64,000 nucleotides of DNA from an uncultured Clostridia bacterium (GCA_945910815.1 CAMDZD010000004.1:1-64000), one strand, 5' to 3'. Counted from the stretch's first letter, positions 34,803 to 44,292 are shown. Made by a program: numbers and translations. Notes: generated by a model from the sequence alone, not told the origin.

Positions 34803-37154
34803 TTAACTGTATATTTTGCCTGCAATATCGACAGTTTCCTTAGCATCTTTTGCGTAGAAGTCAGCATGAATTTTTTCGGCATAGTCGGGAGTGAGAACAG
34901 CTCCGCCTACAACGGTTTTACATTCGGGGTAATGCTGATTGAGTAATTCTATTGTTTCCTCCATAGATTTAAGAGTAGTAGTCATAAGTGCGGAAAGTCC
35001 TACAAGCTTGACCTGATTTTCGACAGCCGATTTGAGAATAGCGGACTTGTCAACATCTTTTCCAAGGTCAATAACATCGTATCCGTAGCTTTCAAGCAGA
35101 ACTTTTACTATATTTTTTCCTATATCGTGAATATCTCCCTTGACGGTAGCAAGGACAACTTTTCCCTTTGATACAGGCTTGTCGCCTTTCTGAACTATTT
35201 TTTCCTTTATTACTTCAAAGCAAGCCTGTGCAGTACCAGCCGTTAAAATTAACTGCGGAAGGAATATTTTACCCTTTTCGAATTTGTCGCCCGCAATATC
35301 AAGAGCCGGAACGAGGTAATTATTTATAACTTCCATAGGGTCATTGTTTTCAAGAAGTTCACCTGTAATTCTTACGCCGTCATTTTTCATTCCGTTTTCG
35401 AGAGCATAGAATATATCAATATCTGATTTTTTATCAACAACGGGCTTTGGAGTGTTTTCCTGACTGTATATGCTTATAAATTCAACGGAATTTTTGTCAA
35501 TACCTTTCAGAAGCTTGTATGCTCTTACTGCTCCTATTATTGAATCAATATTAGGATTTATGATAGGGAGGTCAAGACCATTCTGGAGTGCCATAGTGAG
35601 GAATGTTCTTGTAATAAGTTCACGGTTAGGGAGTCCGAATGATATATTTGATACTCCTAAAACTGTTTTGAGTCCGAGTTCCTCCTTGACACGTTTCAGA
35701 GCGTTAAGAGTTTCCATAACGCCTTCCTGTTCAGCAGATGCCGTAAGTGTAAGACAATCAATATATACATCTTCTTTAGGTATGCCGTATTCAAGAGCCT
35801 TATTCAGAATTTTTTCAGCTATTGCAAATCGTCCTTCGGAAGTTTTCGGAATACCATTTTTATCGAGAGTAAGACCTACAACGGAAGCACCGTATTTTTT
35901 TACAAGCGGAAGTATTTTTTCAAGTGATTCGTCCTCACCGTTTACAGAGTTTACAATAGGTTTACCGTTGTATACTCTCAAGCCTGCATCAAGAACTTCG
36001 GGAATAGTAGAGTCAAGCTGTAACGGTACATCAACTACTGACTGCACTGCTTTTACTACACGAATCATCATAGATTTTTCATCTATTGAGGGAAGTCCTA
36101 CGTTTACGTCAAGAATATCTGCACCGGCATGAACCTGTTCAATAGCCTGATTGAGTATATAATCAATATTATTGTCAAGCAGAGCCTGTTTGAAAAGTTT
36201 TTTTCCTGTCGGGTTAATGCGTTCGCCGATTACGCGAGGCTGATTTATTTCAACGCATTTAACGGCTGAACATACACAAGATTTCGGAATATAATTTCTT
36301 TCGATAAAATCGTGCTGATTTACTTTTTCGACAAGAGCCTTTATATGTTCGGGAGTAGTTCCGCAACAGCCTCCGAATATCTTAACGCCCAGGTCTGCAA
36401 TTCTGTAATTGCTTTCAGCGAACTGTTCGGGAGTTACGTTGAATTTGTTTGTTACAGGGTCAGGAAGTCCCGCATTAGCCTTTACAATCAAAGGAAGGTT
36501 TGTATTTTCTGAAAGCTTTTTTACTATCGGGTAAAGTTCATCAGCTCCCAGTGAACAGTTTACGCCTATTGCATCAACTCCGAGTGACTGCAAAAGAGTT
36601 GCCATACATTCAACGCTTACGCCTGTAAAAGTACGCTGATTTTCTTCAAATGTCATTGTAACGAATAACGGCTTGTCGGAATTTTCCTTGACGGCAAGAA
36701 CAGCGGATTTGACTTCATATAAATCGGTCATAGTTTCAAGAACTATCAAATCCGCATCAGTACCGGCAATAACCTGTTCCTTATAGCAGTTGTAGGATTC
36801 CTCAAAAGTAAGCTTTCCGGTAGGTTCAAGCAACTGACCTATCGGCCCTAAGTCAAGAGCAACAAGAGCCTTTCCCTCGGAGGCTTTTTTTGCATTTGCA
36901 ACATTGGCTTTGATTACCTGTTCAACAGTGTATCCTGTTCCGGCAAGCTTGAAACGGTTAGCTCCGAATGTATTTGCATATATTATATCAGAACCGCTCT
37001 GAATATAGGCTTTATGGATATTCATGATAATTTCGGGATTTGTTATTCCGAGAAGCTCCGGAACATGTCCGGAATCAGCTCCGGATTTCTGAATCATTGT
37101 ACCCATAGCACCGTCAAGAAATATAAATTTTTTGCTTTTAAAAATATCAGTCAT
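34803..37154 (-). CDS. metH: Cobalamin-dependent methionine synthase, short form without reactivation domain
   Basis: A 783-residue enzyme that methylates homocysteine using methyl-tetrahydrofolate and B12. Order: homocysteine-binding barrel (about 1-290) with zinc ligands in VNCSLG and GGCCGTTP; pterin-binding barrel (about 305-570) starting RVIGERINPTGKK; B12 helical cap and Rossmann domain (about 590-783) with the cobalt-ligand motif DIHDIGKN and the GLSALMTTT segment. The C-terminal AdoMet-dependent reactivation domain of E. coli MetH is missing, as in several Clostridia and Thermotoga, so a separate reactivation protein is expected. It starts 3 bp after pheA; no B12 riboswitch is seen in the shared leader. 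Confidence 0.95.
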   Translation of the reverse strand: MTDIFKSKKFIFLDGAMGTMIQKSGADSGHVPELLGITNPEIIMNIHKAYIQSGSDIIYANTFGANRFKLAGTGYTVEQVIKANVANAKKASEGKALVALDLGPIGQLLEPTGKLTFEESYNCYKEQVIAGTDADLIVLETMTDLYEVKSAVLAVKENSDKPLFVTMTFEENQRTFTGVSVECMATLLQSLGVDAIGVNCSLGADELYPIVKKLSENTNLPLIVKANAGLPDPVTNKFNVTPEQFAESNYRIADLGVKIFGGCCGTTPEHIKALVEKVNQHDFIERNYIPKSCVCSAVKCVEINQPRVIGERINPTGKKLFKQALLDNNIDYILNQAIEQVHAGADILDVNVGLPSIDEKSMMIRVVKAVQSVVDVPLQLDSTIPEVLDAGLRVYNGKPIVNSVNGEDESLEKILPLVKKYGASVVGLTLDKNGIPKTSEGRFAIAEKILNKALEYGIPKEDVYIDCLTLTASAEQEGVMETLNALKRVKEELGLKTVLGVSNISFGLPNRELITRTFLTMALQNGLDLPIINPNIDSIIGAVRAYKLLKGIDKNSVEFISIYSQENTPKPVVDKKSDIDIFYALENGMKNDGVRITGELLENNDPMEVINNYLVPALDIAGDKFEKGKIFLPQLILTAGTAQACFEVIKEKIVQKGDKPVSKGKVVLATVKGDIHDIGKNIVKVLLESYGYDVIDLGKDVDKSAILKSAVENQVKLVGLSALMTTTLKSMEETIELLNQHYPECKTVVGGAVLTPDYAEKIHADFYAKDAKETVDIAGKIYS

Positions 37155-37157
37155 AAT

Positions 37158-38285
37158 TCAAGCCTCCGAATAATCTTTATAAGCTCCCAAAAGCTTGAAA
37201 TATTCAAGCTCATTTTCAAGACCTTTTATTAAATTCTGCACATTTTTTTCACGGATATTCCCTTTGAAATTAAGATAGAACATAGCATCAAAACTTCCGT
37301 TTTTAATTGGACGGCTTTCGATTCTGTCAAGATTCATTCCGCCGGCAAGGAATTTCGCAAGCAGACGATAAAGGCTTCCGGTAGTGTTGGAAATATTGAG
37401 TATAACTGAAATTGTATCGGCATCGGGAAGTACTTTGAAATCCTTTGATATGCAGATAAATTTTGTATAGTTCGGAACGAAGTTTGAAATACACTTTGCA
37501 AGAATTTTCAGACCGAGATTCAAGGCACATTCCTCGGAGCATATAACGGCAAAATCGTCATCTGATTCTGATATGAATTTCGCAGCAGTAGCAGTATTTC
37601 CGTATTGCTGAGCTTTGAGATTATTCTTTTCAAGGAAATCCGAACACTGTGAAAGTGCCTGAGGGTGAGAGAATACGCATTTTATATCAGGTATTTCTAT
37701 ATTGTTTCTTACGGCAAGGCAGTTTGTAATTTCAACGCATACTGAACGTACTATATGAAAATCGTATTTTCTCATAAGGTCATATGCCGGAGTTACTGAA
37801 CCTGCTGTTGAATTCTGAACGGGAATAATTCCGTAATCTACTTCACCGTTTTCGACCGCACGGAATACGTCCTCAAAAGTCTGATAGAATGTTATCGGCT
37901 TGTCTCCGAAAATCATAACTGAAGCGGTCTCGGAATTTGCTCCGGAAGTTCCCTGACAGCCTATTTTTCCGGCATCTTCAAGATTTTCGATTGATGTGAA
38001 AGCTATATCGGGTTCATCTTTCATAATTTCCTGTTGCTGTAAGTATTTGCTTATATCCATAATAGCTGTAAAAAGTGCGGAAGTACCGTTTTTAAGAGCC
38101 GGATTTTTTGTTTTGTTTCTGACTTTTTCGATAATCTGTGTTTCACGTCCGCTCTGAAATACAGGAAGATTGTTTTCCTTTTTATATAAGGCAACATTTT
38201 TGCAAAGTTCCATACGTTTTTCAAAAAGTTCAAGTATCTGACTGTCAATTTCGTCAATACTTGTACGGAGTTCGTTTAAATCCAT
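37158..38285 (-). CDS. pheA: Bifunctional chorismate mutase / prephenate dehydratase
   Basis: A 375-residue P-protein for phenylalanine synthesis. AroQ-type chorismate mutase (about 1-85: LNELRTSIDEIDSQILELFEKRM), prephenate dehydratase (about 105-285: IGCQGTSGANSE, then VPVQNSTAGSV with the substrate-binding Thr region), and an ACT regulatory domain (about 295-370) with ESRPIKNG, which binds Phe for feedback control. Start ATG at 38285 is preferred over a start at 38354: AGAGG lies just upstream and the predicted -10 box lies at 38323-38328. Co-transcribed with metH. Confidence 0.95.
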   Translation of the reverse strand: MDLNELRTSIDEIDSQILELFEKRMELCKNVALYKKENNLPVFQSGRETQIIEKVRNKTKNPALKNGTSALFTAIMDISKYLQQQEIMKDEPDIAFTSIENLEDAGKIGCQGTSGANSETASVMIFGDKPITFYQTFEDVFRAVENGEVDYGIIPVQNSTAGSVTPAYDLMRKYDFHIVRSVCVEITNCLAVRNNIEIPDIKCVFSHPQALSQCSDFLEKNNLKAQQYGNTATAAKFISESDDDFAVICSEECALNLGLKILAKCISNFVPNYTKFICISKDFKVLPDADTISVILNISNTTGSLYRLLAKFLAGGMNLDRIESRPIKNGSFDAMFYLNFKGNIREKNVQNLIKGLENELEYFKLLGAYKDYSEA

Positions 38286-38322
38286 AAAAAGACCTCTTTT
38301 CAGAATAATATTTGCAATATAT

Positions 38323-38351
38323 ATTCTATCAGATTTTTTTGAAAATTGCAA
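38323..38351 (-). promoter_or_regulatory. Predicted promoter of pheA-metH
   Basis: Minus-strand TTGCAA (38351-38346), 17-bp spacer, extended -10 TGaTAGAAT (hexamer 38328-38323). The -35 is one of four TTGCAA palindromes in this divergent gap. Confidence 0.65.
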
Positions 38352-38370
38352 CAAAAAGATTGCAAATATA

Positions 38371-38400
38371 TTGCAATTGGTCAGAGATTTGTGTTATAAT
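38371..38400 (+). promoter_or_regulatory. Predicted promoter of the ruvC operon
   Basis: TTGCAA (38371-38376), 18-bp spacer, extended -10 TGtTATAAT (hexamer 38395-38400), 41 bp ahead of the ruvC start. Confidence 0.65.
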
Positions 38401-38441
38401 AATTATTGACATTGATTTTTTACTGAAAGGCGTAATTTGTT

Positions 38442-38936
38442 TTGTATATAAAGAAAAATATCAGAATACTGGGAATTGACCCCGGCTATGCAATAGTTGG
38501 CTTTGGAATACTTGATTATGACGGTTTTGAATTTACTCCTGTTAAATACGGTGCAATAACTACTGATGCCGGAATGGATTTTTCAAAGCGTCTGAGAGTA
38601 ATTCATGAAGATACGGAGCTTATTTTTGACAAGTTCAAGCCCGACTGCATGGCAATAGAACGCCTTTATTTTACAACAAATCAGAAAACTGCCATTGATG
38701 TTGCACAGGCAAGGGGAATTATAATTCTTTCATCGGCAATGCGTAATATACCGGTTTCAGAATATACGCCCTTGCAGGTCAAGCAGGCTGTTGTCGGCTA
38801 CGGAAAGGCTGAAAAGCATCAGGTTATGGAAATGACACGTCAGATTCTCGGGCTTGCGAGAGTTCCGAAACCCGATGATACTGCCGACGCTCTTGCTGTT
38901 GCAGTTTGTCACGGTCATACAAGCCGTTTCGGCTGA
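38442..38936 (+). CDS. ruvC: Holliday junction resolvase RuvC
   Basis: A 164-residue RNase H-fold endonuclease that cuts Holliday junctions. The four acidic catalytic residues are visible in GIDPGYA (Asp), AIERL (Glu) and KPDDTADALAVAV (two Asp); YGKAEKHQV is also conserved. Start is TTG at 38442 with GAAAGG 11 bases upstream; no better start exists before the conserved LGIDPG strand. First gene of ruvC-ruvA-sseB-ruvB. Confidence 0.95.
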   Translation: MYIKKNIRILGIDPGYAIVGFGILDYDGFEFTPVKYGAITTDAGMDFSKRLRVIHEDTELIFDKFKPDCMAIERLYFTTNQKTAIDVAQARGIIILSSAMRNIPVSEYTPLQVKQAVVGYGKAEKHQVMEMTRQILGLARVPKPDDTADALAVAVCHGHTSRFG

Positions 38937-38965
38937 TTAAAATAATATAGGTGGTATTAAATATA

Positions 38966-39565
38966 ATGATATATAGTTTAAAAGGCAGAATTACTGCAAA
39001 GGAAGATAATCTTGCTGTTATAGAGTGCGGAGGCGTCGGATATGCATGCCGTACTACTATGAATACTCTTTCGGCTCTTGAATGTGACGGAAAAGATGTT
39101 TTGTTATATACTTTTATGAATGTTCACGAGGGCGGAATTGAGCTTTTCGGATTTTTTACAAAGCAGGAACTGAACTGCTTTAAAATGCTTTTGTCTGTAT
39201 CGGGAGTAGGTGCGAAAGCAGGGCTTTCAATACTTTCGGATTTCACGCCCGAACAGTTTGCAATGCTTATAGCTTCCGGCGACAGCAAAACTCTTATAAA
39301 AACCAAGGGAATAGGTGCTAAGACGGCACAGAGAATAGTCCTTGAGCTTAAGGATAAAATTACTGCTGATAATTCGGGATATGATATTAATGCAGGTATA
39401 GGAAAAGTACCGGCTGATAATTCCGCACGTTCAGAGGCTCTTGAGGGTCTTATGGTTCTCGGATATACGCAGGGCGAGGTTATGCCCATTCTTGCCGGTC
39501 TTGACGGAAATCTTGATACAGCCGGATTTATAAGGGAAACTTTAAGAATAATAGGTACAAAATAA
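38966..39565 (+). CDS. ruvA: Holliday junction branch migration protein RuvA
   Basis: A 199-residue DNA-binding subunit that tetramerises on Holliday junctions. OB-fold domain (about 1-65), two helix-hairpin-helix motifs (LLSVSGVGAKAGLSIL and LIKTKGIGAKTAQRIVLEL, about 70-130) and the C-terminal RuvB-contact domain (about 150-199, GLMVLGYTQGEV). Start ATG at 38966 (MIYSLKG) is set by AGGTGG about 12 bases upstream; the GTG at 38951 is part of that site. Confidence 0.96.
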   Translation: MIYSLKGRITAKEDNLAVIECGGVGYACRTTMNTLSALECDGKDVLLYTFMNVHEGGIELFGFFTKQELNCFKMLLSVSGVGAKAGLSILSDFTPEQFAMLIASGDSKTLIKTKGIGAKTAQRIVLELKDKITADNSGYDINAGIGKVPADNSARSEALEGLMVLGYTQGEVMPILAGLDGNLDTAGFIRETLRIIGTK

Positions 39566-39591
39566 TTTTTTTGAAAGCGAGCTGATTTTAA

Positions 39592-40323
39592 ATGAATCTT
39601 GATGAGTTACTTAAACAGGCAATTACTGACCCGTCAAAACGTGCAGTTTTTCTTCAGACTTTGATTAAAAGTGATATATATGTCATATGCCGTTATCCGG
39701 TCAGGCAGGAGCGTGGAAAGGAAAGCGAAGGTATTCAGCTTGAACTTATTACAACGCATAACCCTGACGGAGAAATGTTCATACCGTTCTTTACAAGCTT
39801 CAGAGCCTTACAGCAATTCGCTAAAAGATACGTTGACTGTTACAAAATGAACTGTCTGAGATTCTTCGACCTGATACAATCGGTGTCAGCTGTTCTGAAC
39901 CCAAATTCATACGGCAAGGAATTTTCTTCGCAGGAAATAAAAAGTATTCTGATGATTGCACAGCATTTGAAAATCAAAGCTATTTCATACAATGAAGCGG
40001 ATACAATTTCATACCGCAGACCGGCTCATGATGTAAGTCATATAATAAGGGCATCATCGAAATTCCTTTCAAAACAACCCAATGTAGACAAGGCTTACAT
40101 AATGGAGATGATGAGAGGAAGTGAAAAGCCTCAGATACTGCTTATTATTGATATGATTGGAAGTACAAGAAAGCTTTTTGTACCGCTTTCAAAATATCTT
40201 TCAAAAATTGTAAGGAAAAATGAACATCTCTGTTTTTTAAGCTATGAACAGGATATTGCAAAAAAGGCATCAGCAGACTTTGAGCCTTTCTATGTAAGGA
40301 AAAAACGCTATTTTGAAAAATAA
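39592..40323 (+). CDS. SseB-family protein
   Basis: A 243-residue soluble protein with an SseB N-terminal-type domain (about 1-125, including [16 protein letters not shown]) and a C-terminal SseB_C-type domain (about 140-235, with [22 protein letters not shown]). SseB was named for altered serine sensitivity in E. coli; the molecular role is unclear. It sits between ruvA and ruvB, 26 bp after ruvA and 19 bp before ruvB, an insertion not found in most ruvAB pairs. Confidence 0.8.
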   Translation: MNLDELLKQAITDPSKRAVFLQTLIKSDIYVICRYPVRQERGKESEGIQLELITTHNPDGEMFIPFFTSFRALQQFAKRYVDCYKMNCLRFFDLIQSVSAVLNPNSYGKEFSSQEIKSILMIAQHLKIKAISYNEADTISYRRPAHDVSHIIRASSKFLSKQPNVDKAYIMEMMRGSEKPQILLIIDMIGSTRKLFVPLSKYLSKIVRKNEHLCFLSYEQDIAKKASADFEPFYVRKKRYFEK

Positions 40324-40342
40324 TATAAGGAGGGATTTTCCC

Positions 40343-41398
40343 TTGATTGAAACAGATGATATGGAATTTGCCCCGAGAATAATTACTCCTGATAATATAT
40401 CAGAAGATTCGGATATTGAAGTAACACTCCGCCCCCAGACACTTCATGAATATATCGGTCAGGATAAAGTCAAGCAGAATCTTGCTGTATATATAGAGGC
40501 ATCTAAAAGACGTGGAGAACCTCTTGACCATGTACTTCTATATGGCCCTCCCGGACTCGGAAAAACTACTCTTTCCGCTATAATAGCTCATGAAATGGGT
40601 GTCAATCTCAGAATCACAACAGGCCCTGCTATTGAAAAGCCGGGGGATTTGGCATCACTTCTTACAAGTCTTAATGATAATGACGTTCTTTTTATAGATG
40701 AAATTCACAGGCTTTCAAGAGCTGTTGAAGAAATTCTTTATCCGGCAATGGAGGACAGAGTTATTGACATTATACTCGGAAAAGGGCCTTCCGCACGTTC
40801 AATAAGAATGGATTTGCGTCCGTTTACGCTTATCGGTGCTACTACAAGGGCGGGACAGCTTTCATCTCCTCTGCGTGACAGATTCGGAGTCATTCAGAGA
40901 CTTGAACTTTATAATACAGAACAGCTTACTGATATTATCCGCCGTAGCAGTATGATTCTGGGAATACCATGTACTGCTGACGGTGCAAGGGAAATTGCAG
41001 GACGTGCAAGAGGTACGCCCCGTATAGCAAACAGACTTCTTAAACGTGTGCGTGATTTTGCCGACGTTATGGGAAATGGTCAGATTAATCAGGAAATAGC
41101 ATCAATCGCACTCAGCAGACTGGAAATAGATAATCTCGGACTTGACAGTCTTGACAGGCGTATGCTTGAGATGATTATAAAAGGCTATAACGGAGGACCT
41201 GTCGGTCTTGAAACACTTGCGTCTGCACTCGGCGAGGAGGCAGTTACTCTTGAAGATGTATGTGAACCGTTTCTTATGCAGTTGGGATTTCTCGGAAGAA
41301 CTCCGAGGGGACGCTGTGCAACTAATCTTGCATACAAGCATCTCGGAATCCCTCTCCCTAATAATAACGGCGGTCAGCTTTCTTTCGGAAATCCATGA
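40343..41398 (+). CDS. ruvB: Holliday junction branch migration ATPase RuvB
   Basis: A 351-residue AAA+ hexameric motor. Walker [10 protein letters not shown], Walker [10 protein letters not shown], sensor 1 GATTRAG, the arginine finger region LRDRFGV and sensor 2 [17 protein letters not shown] are present, followed by the winged-helix C-terminal domain (FLGRTPRGR). Start is TTG at 40343, 9-10 bases after AAGGAGG; a longer frame would overlap the SseB gene. The stop overlaps the next gene by 4 bp. Confidence 0.97.
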   Translation: MIETDDMEFAPRIITPDNISEDSDIEVTLRPQTLHEYIGQDKVKQNLAVYIEASKRRGEPLDHVLLYGPPGLGKTTLSAIIAHEMGVNLRITTGPAIEKPGDLASLLTSLNDNDVLFIDEIHRLSRAVEEILYPAMEDRVIDIILGKGPSARSIRMDLRPFTLIGATTRAGQLSSPLRDRFGVIQRLELYNTEQLTDIIRRSSMILGIPCTADGAREIAGRARGTPRIANRLLKRVRDFADVMGNGQINQEIASIALSRLEIDNLGLDSLDRRMLEMIIKGYNGGPVGLETLASALGEEAVTLEDVCEPFLMQLGFLGRTPRGRCATNLAYKHLGIPLPNNNGGQLSFGNP

Positions 41399-41904
41399 CA
41401 ATAAGTAAAAGAAATAAAATTCACAATGCTGAATTTTCCGGAAAAATAAAAGGCATGATTAACGGTCAGTCAAGGGGAATTATTCCGGATTTCAGATACG
41501 GCTTGTTCAGTATGTCATATAACGGCTGTGAGGTCATAGCTGTTTATAATGCTCTTGCATATCTGAATAAAAATATTCCTCTTGATGAAGTTGCTTATAT
41601 TATGGAAAAGCACAGAATATTATTCGGAATTTTCGGAGGAAGTCCTTATTGCTTTGATAAGCTTACAAGTTTGATAAAAGCATACAGGATAAAAAATATT
41701 AAAGGCATATCGGAATTTATTATAAGTTTCTGGTGCGGTAAGCCTTTTTTATCCGGTATTCATACAGTTTTCTGCACTTGCAGTAATGACAGAATAACAG
41801 TTTACAACAGATATAATCAGGATATTCATGAAAGAATATATCCTGATTTCAAATCATTTAAAGGCAACAGAAAAATTATTTCCATATATTCTGTTGCCGT
41901 ATAA
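41395..41904 (+). CDS. Papain-like cysteine peptidase-type protein coupled to ruvB
   Basis: A 169-residue protein with the outline of a small papain-like (C39-like) fold. The candidate nucleophile Cys45 sits in [13 protein letters not shown] at the start of a helix, and a His at 123 in SGIHTVFC begins a strand, followed by a VYNRYNQ segment that could supply the third residue. No signal peptide or membrane helix is seen. The ATG overlaps the ruvB stop (ATGA). Clostridial genomes hold proteins with this NGCEVIA pattern and no established function. A peptidase or amidase role is an inference from the catalytic residues. Confidence 0.55.
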   Translation: MTISKRNKIHNAEFSGKIKGMINGQSRGIIPDFRYGLFSMSYNGCEVIAVYNALAYLNKNIPLDEVAYIMEKHRILFGIFGGSPYCFDKLTSLIKAYRIKNIKGISEFIISFWCGKPFLSGIHTVFCTCSNDRITVYNRYNQDIHERIYPDFKSFKGNRKIISIYSVAV

Positions 41905-41930
41905 ATTTTATTATAAGGAGATTTTTTAAA

Positions 41931-43277
41931 ATGGGAAGACTTTTCGGTACAGACGGAGCAAGAGGAATTGCAGTAAAGGAATTAACTTGTGAACTTGCTA
42001 TGCAGATTGGACGTGCATCAGCACTTGTACTCACTAAAACTATGAATCACAAACCGGTAATTTTAATTGGTAAAGATACAAGAATTTCATCTGATATTCT
42101 TGAATCTGCACTCTGTGCAGGTATATGCTCAGTAGGTGCGGACGCTGTAATTCTCGGAGTTGTACCTACTCCGGCAGTAGCTTATCTTGTAAAGGAAAAG
42201 AAAGCTGATGCAGGTGTAATGATTTCCGCATCTCATAACAGCGTTGAATATAACGGAATCAAGCTTTTTTCATCAACAGGCTACAAGCTTTCCGATGATA
42301 CAGAGGCGGAAATTGAACGTCTTATTCTTGACAATCCCGAAGAAATTACTCTCAAATCTCATACGGAAGTAGGTCATATCAGACATTGCGAAAATGCTGT
42401 CGAATCTTACATAAATCATGTAAAATCATCAGTAAGCGGTGATTTCGGCGGAATGAAAGTCCTTATAGACTGTGCAAACGGTTCATCATCGGCAACAGCA
42501 AAGCAGATTTTCGGCGGAATCGGTGCTGACTGTATCTATATTAACTGTAATCCGGACGGTACTAATATAAATGACAAGTGCGGTTCAACATATATAAGCG
42601 GACTTCAGAAAGCTGTAAAGGAAAACGGTGCTGATATAGGTCTTGCATTTGACGGTGATGCTGACAGATGTCTTGCGGTAGATGAAAACGGCGAACTCGT
42701 TGACGGTGACAAGCTTATTGCAATATGTTCAAAGTCATACAAGGAACAGGGCAGACTGAAAAATAATTCGGCAGTAGTAACAGTTATGACTAATATCGGA
42801 TTTTCAAGATTTGCAAAGGAAAATGATATAAATATAATCACGGCAAGCGTGGGAGACAGATATGTACTTGAAAAAATGCTTGAGGGCGGTTACAATATAG
42901 GCGGTGAACAGAGTGGTCACATTATATTCCTTGATGAAGCTACTACCGGTGACGGTCAGCTTTCGGGAGTAAAAGTTCTTGAAGTACTGAAAAATTCCGG
43001 AAAGAAAATGAGTGAGATTGCGGGAATTATGACTTCATATCCGCAGGTTATGGTCAATGTGAAAGTGACTCCCGATGTCAAGGCAAACTGGAAGTCATAT
43101 GATGATGTCCGAGAAATTATCAGTAAGCATGAGCAGGTTCTCGGTGATGACGGAAGAATTTTAGTGCGTGAAAGCGGTACAGAGCCTCTTGTAAGAGTTA
43201 TGCTTGAGGGTAAGGATACTGAACAGATTACTGCTATGGCTAATGAAATCGCAGACAAAATCAGGGAGCATATTTAA
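41931..43277 (+). CDS. glmM: Phosphoglucosamine mutase
   Basis: A 448-residue alpha-D-phosphohexomutase that converts glucosamine-6-phosphate to glucosamine-1-phosphate for peptidoglycan. The N-terminal FGTDGARG, the phosphoserine loop VMISASHNSVEYNGIK (Ser near 101), the Mg-binding AFDGDADRC near 241, the sugar-binding GGEQSGHII, and the phosphate-binding RESGTEPLVRVM near 412 are all present. GlmM-specific length and motifs distinguish it from phosphomannomutase. Strong AAGGAG site. A 61-nt repeat element follows directly on the stop codon. Confidence 0.96.
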   Translation: MGRLFGTDGARGIAVKELTCELAMQIGRASALVLTKTMNHKPVILIGKDTRISSDILESALCAGICSVGADAVILGVVPTPAVAYLVKEKKADAGVMISASHNSVEYNGIKLFSSTGYKLSDDTEAEIERLILDNPEEITLKSHTEVGHIRHCENAVESYINHVKSSVSGDFGGMKVLIDCANGSSSATAKQIFGGIGADCIYINCNPDGTNINDKCGSTYISGLQKAVKENGADIGLAFDGDADRCLAVDENGELVDGDKLIAICSKSYKEQGRLKNNSAVVTVMTNIGFSRFAKENDINIITASVGDRYVLEKMLEGGYNIGGEQSGHIIFLDEATTGDGQLSGVKVLEVLKNSGKKMSEIAGIMTSYPQVMVNVKVTPDVKANWKSYDDVREIISKHEQVLGDDGRILVRESGTEPLVRVMLEGKDTEQITAMANEIADKIREHI

Positions 43278-43338
43278 TCGGGGACTCTGTCCCCGAACCC
43301 CTGCAAGCCTTTTGAAAAAGGCTTGACCGAAAACTTTT
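43278..43338 (+). repeat. 61-nt intercistronic repeat element, copy 2
   Basis: Identical over 61 nt to the minus strand of 21768-21828. It starts on the base after the glmM stop and ends in a T8 run just before the AAGGAG of the next gene. The two hairpins (8-bp GC-rich stem; 10-bp CAAGCCTTTT stem) followed by T8 look like a terminator or an mRNA-end processing element. Confidence 0.9.
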
Positions 43339-43362
43339 TTTTGTTTAAGGAGATTAATTGAA

Positions 43363-44226
43363 TTGAGAATAGCAGAAAATTGGAAAGATTACAGAATAAT
43401 AGATACATCTGACGGAGAAAAACTCGAAAAATGGGGCGGTATATCACTTGTACGACCTGACCCTCAGATTATATGGAAAACTCCGAAGAAGTCGCCCTTA
43501 TGGGAGAGTGCTGACGGACATTATTTCCGTTCGCAGTCGGGAGGAGGTCAATGGGAATTTAAAAGAAAAATTCCTGAATCATGGAATGTTTACTATAAAA
43601 AGCTTGTATTCAATATAAGACCTACCGGCTTTAAGCATACGGGATTATTTCCGGAACAGGCTGTAAACTGGGATTTTATGGCGGATAAAATCAGAAATGC
43701 AGGACGTGAAATAAGTGTGCTTAATCTTTTTGCATATACCGGAGGTGCTACTCTTGCATGTGCGGAAGCCGGTGCGACTGTATGCCATGTTGACGCTTCA
43801 AAAGGAATGGTTCAGTGGGCAAGGGATAACGCAAATACTTCGGGACTTTCCGAAAAGCCGATACGCTGGATTGTTGACGACTGTGAAAAATTCATCGCAA
43901 GGGAAATCCGCAGGGGCAGAAGATACGATGCGATAATTATGGACCCTCCGAGCTACGGCAGAGGCCCTGGCGGTGAAGTCTGGAAGCTTGAAAATTCAAT
44001 ATATGATTTGGTTAAGCTCTGCACAGGAGTATTATCCGAAAATCCGCTGTTTTTCCTTATCAACAGCTATACAACGGGGCTTTCACCGTCAGTAATGGGA
44101 TATATTTTAGGTTCACTGCTTACCGAAAAATTCGGCGGAAATGTATCTTTTGATGAAATCGGACTTCCTGTCGAATCAAGCGGAATGGTACTTCCATGCG
44201 GTTCAACTGCTATATGGCAGAAATAA
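43363..44226 (+). CDS. Class I SAM-dependent methyltransferase (RlmI/RlmL-like)
   Basis: A 287-residue methyltransferase. The SAM site is visible as VLNLFAYTGGATLACAEAGA near residue 120 and VDASKGMVQWARDNA; IIMDPPSYGRGPGG near 190 is the catalytic DPPSYGRG loop of 23S rRNA cytosine/guanine methyltransferases of the Methyltrans_SAM class. It lacks the PUA domain of full RlmI. Start is TTG at 43363, 10 bases after AAGGAG. Whether the target is rRNA or protein is not certain. Confidence 0.85.
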   Translation: MRIAENWKDYRIIDTSDGEKLEKWGGISLVRPDPQIIWKTPKKSPLWESADGHYFRSQSGGGQWEFKRKIPESWNVYYKKLVFNIRPTGFKHTGLFPEQAVNWDFMADKIRNAGREISVLNLFAYTGGATLACAEAGATVCHVDASKGMVQWARDNANTSGLSEKPIRWIVDDCEKFIAREIRRGRRYDAIIMDPPSYGRGPGGEVWKLENSIYDLVKLCTGVLSENPLFFLINSYTTGLSPSVMGYILGSLLTEKFGGNVSFDEIGLPVESSGMVLPCGSTAIWQK

Positions 44227-44255
44227 TAATTCGCGAAATTTACAAATCCTTTTAT

Positions 44256-44271
44256 AGAGAGAAGCTTATTT
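44256..44271 (+). repeat. 16-bp inverted repeat, left copy, beside the DUF4230 gene
   Basis: AGAGAGAAGCTTATTT, exactly complementary to 45093-45108. It lies 22 bp before the DUF4230 start; the partner lies 12 bp after its stop. Confidence 0.8.
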
Positions 44272-44292
44272 ATAAAAAGGAGGACGTTTTTT

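Noticed and set aside
35470..36132. 220-codon open frame on the plus strand within metH
   Set aside because: It is antisense to conserved MetH pterin- and homocysteine-domain sequence, has low-complexity Ser/Ile composition and no ribosome site. It is a shadow frame.
34772..38354. Cobalamin or S-box riboswitch controlling metH
   Set aside because: metH has only 3 bp between itself and pheA, and the pheA leader is under 50 nt after the promoter. No conserved riboswitch core is seen.
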